Shown here piece by piece: positions 60,781 through 64,000 of a stretch of 64,000 nt of DNA. Source of the DNA: Nilaparvata lugens (Eukaryota > Arthropoda > Insecta > Hemiptera > Delphacidae). The notes under the pieces were generated by a model. That model worked only from the letters and a program-made list of their open reading frames with translations, made no database searches and was not told the origin of the DNA. Every line of letters starts with the position of its first letter. Position 1 is the stretch's first letter. The DNA lies in contig NC_052504.1 in the NCBI RefSeq assembly GCF_014356525.2, positions 101,872,514 to 101,936,513 on the forward strand, given 5' to 3'. Position numbers and translations under genes: made by a program.

Positions 60781-61494
60781 CAACTTTATATATTAAAATT
60801 TCACAGTGAAAAATTATAGTTATTATGACTGAAATTGACTCATCTAGAGCAATTTCATCCACATTTGACACTTGTGACTCCTTGCATTTTCTTACATTAT
60901 AGTCAAGTATACACATTATCGTCTACTCTAGTATCAAAACGTCATAAAGCAGAATTTAGTGTACGCTATAAATTTGCAATTGACCTATTATCTCATTAGG
61001 TTGTAAAAGTACTTTCGGATAAGCTTTATGCTGTTGCTAGACTTGCAGCATTGGAATATTAGATGCAGTGCAGCACATTGTTGTGAACAACCGTGCTAAT
61101 GTTTCAGCAAGTTTGAAGCGGGCCCTCCAACGACCCTGTAGAGTACTATGATAGGCTCATCAAAAACTCATTTTCCATGTTGTTCGGGAAATAAGAGATA
61201 GCGAAATGTGGTTTTGTTGCAGCAAGATTCCACCATAGCGGGTTGCGGTACCAGAATATGCTACAAATGTGATGCTGAGATTCGTAACTGAGCCGATATT
61301 CAAGTTTACCTCCCTTCGATAACAAGTGTTTATCTCCAGTAGCGCTGACGGAAACGAGATCGATTGATACGACAATGGGCATGAAATTTTCACAATAAAT
61401 CATTCACGCAAAATCAATCTCAAGCCACTAGTAGAGATTGGTAGAGATGGAATAATCATATTATGTTATACTGTAAGATTGTATCATATCATAA
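60781..61494. other. Spacer, nothing recognised (twin of copy 1)
   Basis: Matches 38291-38995; no features. Confidence 0.4.
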
Positions 61495-62191
61495 TCTATA
61501 TATATAAAAGCGAAATGGCACTCACTCACTGACTGACTGACTGACTGACTCACTCACTCACTCACTCACTCACTCACTCACTCCTCGCATAACTAAAAAT
61601 CTACCGACCAAAAACGTTCAAATTTGGTAGGTATGTTCAGTTGGCCCTTTAGAGGCGCACTAAGAAATCTTTTGGCATATTTAACTCCAAGGGTTGTTTT
61701 TAAGGGTTTAAAGTTCGTCTTTTAGCATGTATATTCTTCTTCTTCCAATCTCTTAATTATAATTGAAATTTACATATCATATGTTACTATAGAACTATAA
61801 TCTAGATAGAGTACCACTTCGAAACAGTTGTTAAGGCAACTAAATTAATAATTTTGTCAGGTTGGCATTAAGTTGAGTTGACTTTGTTAGGTTGGCACCA
61901 AGTTGGAGATATGCATTTATCGCGGAAAAATTGATTGGACACTGCTACTTCAATCCTGGGAATATTATATTTCTAGCCGTCAGGCTCGCTTCGCTCGCCG
62001 TATCCGTTTAGCCAGACGTTTAGTCTGGACCCCCGACTGGATTGTCCTAACATATGATAAAAATGCTCAAATGAAAATGCAGGCGAGCGAAGCGAGCCTG
62101 CTGATCTCATTCTTGGACGATCCAGTCGGGGGTCCAGGGGGGGAGCCCCCTGGCTAGACGGATACGGCGAGCGAAGCGAGCCTGACGCTAG
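61495..62191 (+). mobile_element. Non-autonomous Helitron with fold-back, copy 2
   Basis: Twin of 38996-39691, with identical TC start, CTAG end (62188-62191) and A/T flanks. Being inside the 7.4-kb repeat, it is not an independent insertion. Confidence 0.78.
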
Positions 62192-64000
62192 TATTCATAT
62201 ATTATCCTTCAATATCAGAAATTATTCCAACGTGATAGACGTGATGTATTAGTTGGTCTCATCAAATATCAGCTACAATATCATTTGGTGCGATTTTGTT
62301 CGTAATTTTCAAATTTCGGTAATTCTGTTTAGAAAAGACTATCGTGACATGGATAAGAGGAACTGAAGTGATAAATGAGATGAGTGTTGAATTTATGAAA
62401 GATATGACTCATGATTGTTGATTATATAGTGAGTGACAGTTATACATGTGGAGATCACCACTGTTTCATGATAATACTATAACCATACAATATTTTTATG
62501 AATATATAACCATATAACCATAATATACTATAACCTTATAACCATACTATAATCATTTTCATAGGACGTACTTATGGCATTTCGCTTAATAATCCTAGTG
62601 AGAAAGATTTACTTATTCATAATGAATCAATTCTCTACAATGAAATTCTACTTTCTTCAATGATGGAGTAAAATCCAGTCTTTTCTATTGATAGTTGAAT
62701 GCAAACACGTGCTCCACTGGTGTTTTCAGTGCTCTGAAAATGAATGCTCCGAATAAAGAGCAAATAGAAGATTTCGTTCCGAGAAACCGCAATTTAATTA
62801 TTGTGCTGCTCCATTGATATTGGAGAGCGTGGGATTGTTGAATGATTCGATTCTGATTAGTTTCTATTCATAGATATTTGATGGAGTTTCCAATCCACGA
62901 TGAAAAGCTTCCATAGCATGATTGAATGTTTGATGAATAGTTCATTGATTGCAGATGTGTTAGATGGAAGACATTGAGTTCGATACGAGTTCGCTGGGGA
63001 GACTCATAATCAATAGTTTTTGCTACTTGCTCTGAATAAATCTTTTCATCCCAAAATGAACATCAATACGAGTACTTGAAAAGTTCAAGGAAATACCCAA
63101 GCATGTTTTTCAAACTATTGATTGCAAATGAGGCTCGACGAGCATGAGGAAAAATTCTTGAATAGGATTGAATTGAATTGAATTGAATCGCTGCCTTTAT
63201 TAAAAACCTAGGAGGGCGAAGTAGGATAATTGATATGGTAATATAATAATCCAATAGCGTCTTATTGAAATATTTTAAACTCTTGATATGAGGTGGCATT
63301 CATCCAACGCTGTTTCATGTATTTCCTCTTGTTCTATTTCCAACTATAGTGTCTTTTGAGAACCTAATTCTCAGACAACTATAATTAAGTACGGAAATCA
63401 TGCGAGACTCCGATGGTGGAGGGGTTAGTGAAATTTCTAGTACTATTCCAGTGGTGAGGAATCCGAAATAAAAATCATTTGACGATTGATTGCCTCTATA
63501 TTAAATATTTAATTCAACAACACTTTACAATAAATACTTTCTTCAATTAAAGATTATCTTTGTCTTTAAGAGACCAAATTACGTCTTAAAGAGACCAAAA
63601 TTTAAGGGACACATTGAATTCTGATGGGAAAGATCAAGTACTCATCTTGTAGTGGTCGTCGCGATGTCCGGAGTCCCTGGCGGAGATGGATGAAGGGGTG
63701 AAGATGGATTGGTCGTCCTCCAGGAATGTTCAGGCGTCGCGGCGACAGATCCAAAAGGGAGCTAGTCTTGTTCTCTCCTCATCAGCGTTCAATGACGTAA
63801 GATTCCATCCATGATTGGAAGAAGTCACCGGCCCTTTTACAATGGAAATTCTCGGCCCGATACAGAAACCTGATGACAAATTTACAACAGAATTAGAAAC
63901 ATAATAATTACCAATATCTAATAGGATTGTATTCAATTGATGATCTAGGTAGATCATCAAATAAATACAATTCACCGCTTCCTATGAGGAAATAATATCA
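62192..64000. other. Low-copy-looking DNA (twin of 39692-41502)
   Basis: Contains the (TTGAA)n LINE-like tail at about 63168-63200 and the 11-bp-stem hairpin at 63937-63960. No gene recognised. Confidence 0.45.

Larger units (their letters stand above)
56595..64000 (+). repeat. 7.4-kb near-identical repeat, copy 2
   Basis: Same order and orientation as 34110-41502, including the low-complexity frame (56717-57139), family A repeat (about 58850-60780), Helitron (61495-62191), LINE-like (TTGAA)n tail (about 63168-63200) and hairpin (63937-63960). It continues past the window end. Confidence 0.95.

Noticed and set aside
34110..64000. True tandem segmental duplication as the headline system
   Set aside because: The edges coincide with 100-N gaps and identity is allele-like, so an assembly explanation is simpler without read-depth evidence.

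Overview
This window looks like transposon-rich, intron-less-looking nuclear DNA of an insect. The evidence is its high A+T content, LINEs (CR1/Jockey-like and RTE-like), BEL/Pao and Gypsy-like LTR elements, Helitrons with the canonical TC...CTAG ends, P-element-like (THAP9-family) transposase remnants and TA-flanked MITEs. The families (for example a unit with an internal (AC)n run, and GCGAGCGAAGCGAGC-bearing Helitrons) remind me most of hemipterans, perhaps planthoppers. That taxonomic guess is from memory and weak. I found no complete host gene, tRNA, rRNA or CRISPR array. Two 100-base runs of N (34010-34109 and 56332-56431) are scaffold gaps.

Layout. 1-8890: AT-rich DNA with no genes, holding a diverged copy of an unnamed interspersed repeat (about 3700-6060), degenerate 185-bp tandem units with (AC)n runs (about 6160-7060), a MITE and several hairpins. 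8895-30840: a nest of mobile elements inside one dead P-element-like transposase on the minus strand. Its pieces lie at 30651-30840 (N-terminal side), 18673-18921 (middle) and 8895-9468 (C-terminal side). The first break holds a pol-less Gypsy-like LTR element (9469-18672) with roughly 2.6-kb LTRs; its right LTR carries a 5'-truncated RTE insertion with an 11-bp target duplication. The second break holds a BEL/Pao element (18922-30519) with a minus-strand CR1/Jockey-type LINE between its left LTR and gag, plus a 135-bp LINE scrap beyond the right LTR. 30651-34009: more small transposon debris, one THAP-type exon on the plus strand and a 275-bp tandem repeat. 34110-41502: AT-rich repeat-filled sequence that recurs almost base for base at 56595-64000. 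41503-56331: mostly single-copy-looking DNA with short Helitrons and MITEs, a C-rich island at about 49200-49530, and no recognisable exons.

How it fits together. Nothing here acts as a pathway; the content is a stratigraphy. The P-like transposase is oldest (stop codons, frameshifts, and a Gly where the family's first catalytic Asp should be). The Gypsy-like and BEL elements landed in it later, and the RTE landed in the Gypsy LTR later still. The most distinctive structures are the array of short perfect hairpins inside the 2.6-kb LTRs, the odd order of LINE and BEL parts, and the 7.4-kb repeat abutting assembly gaps, which I read as uncollapsed alleles rather than a true duplication.
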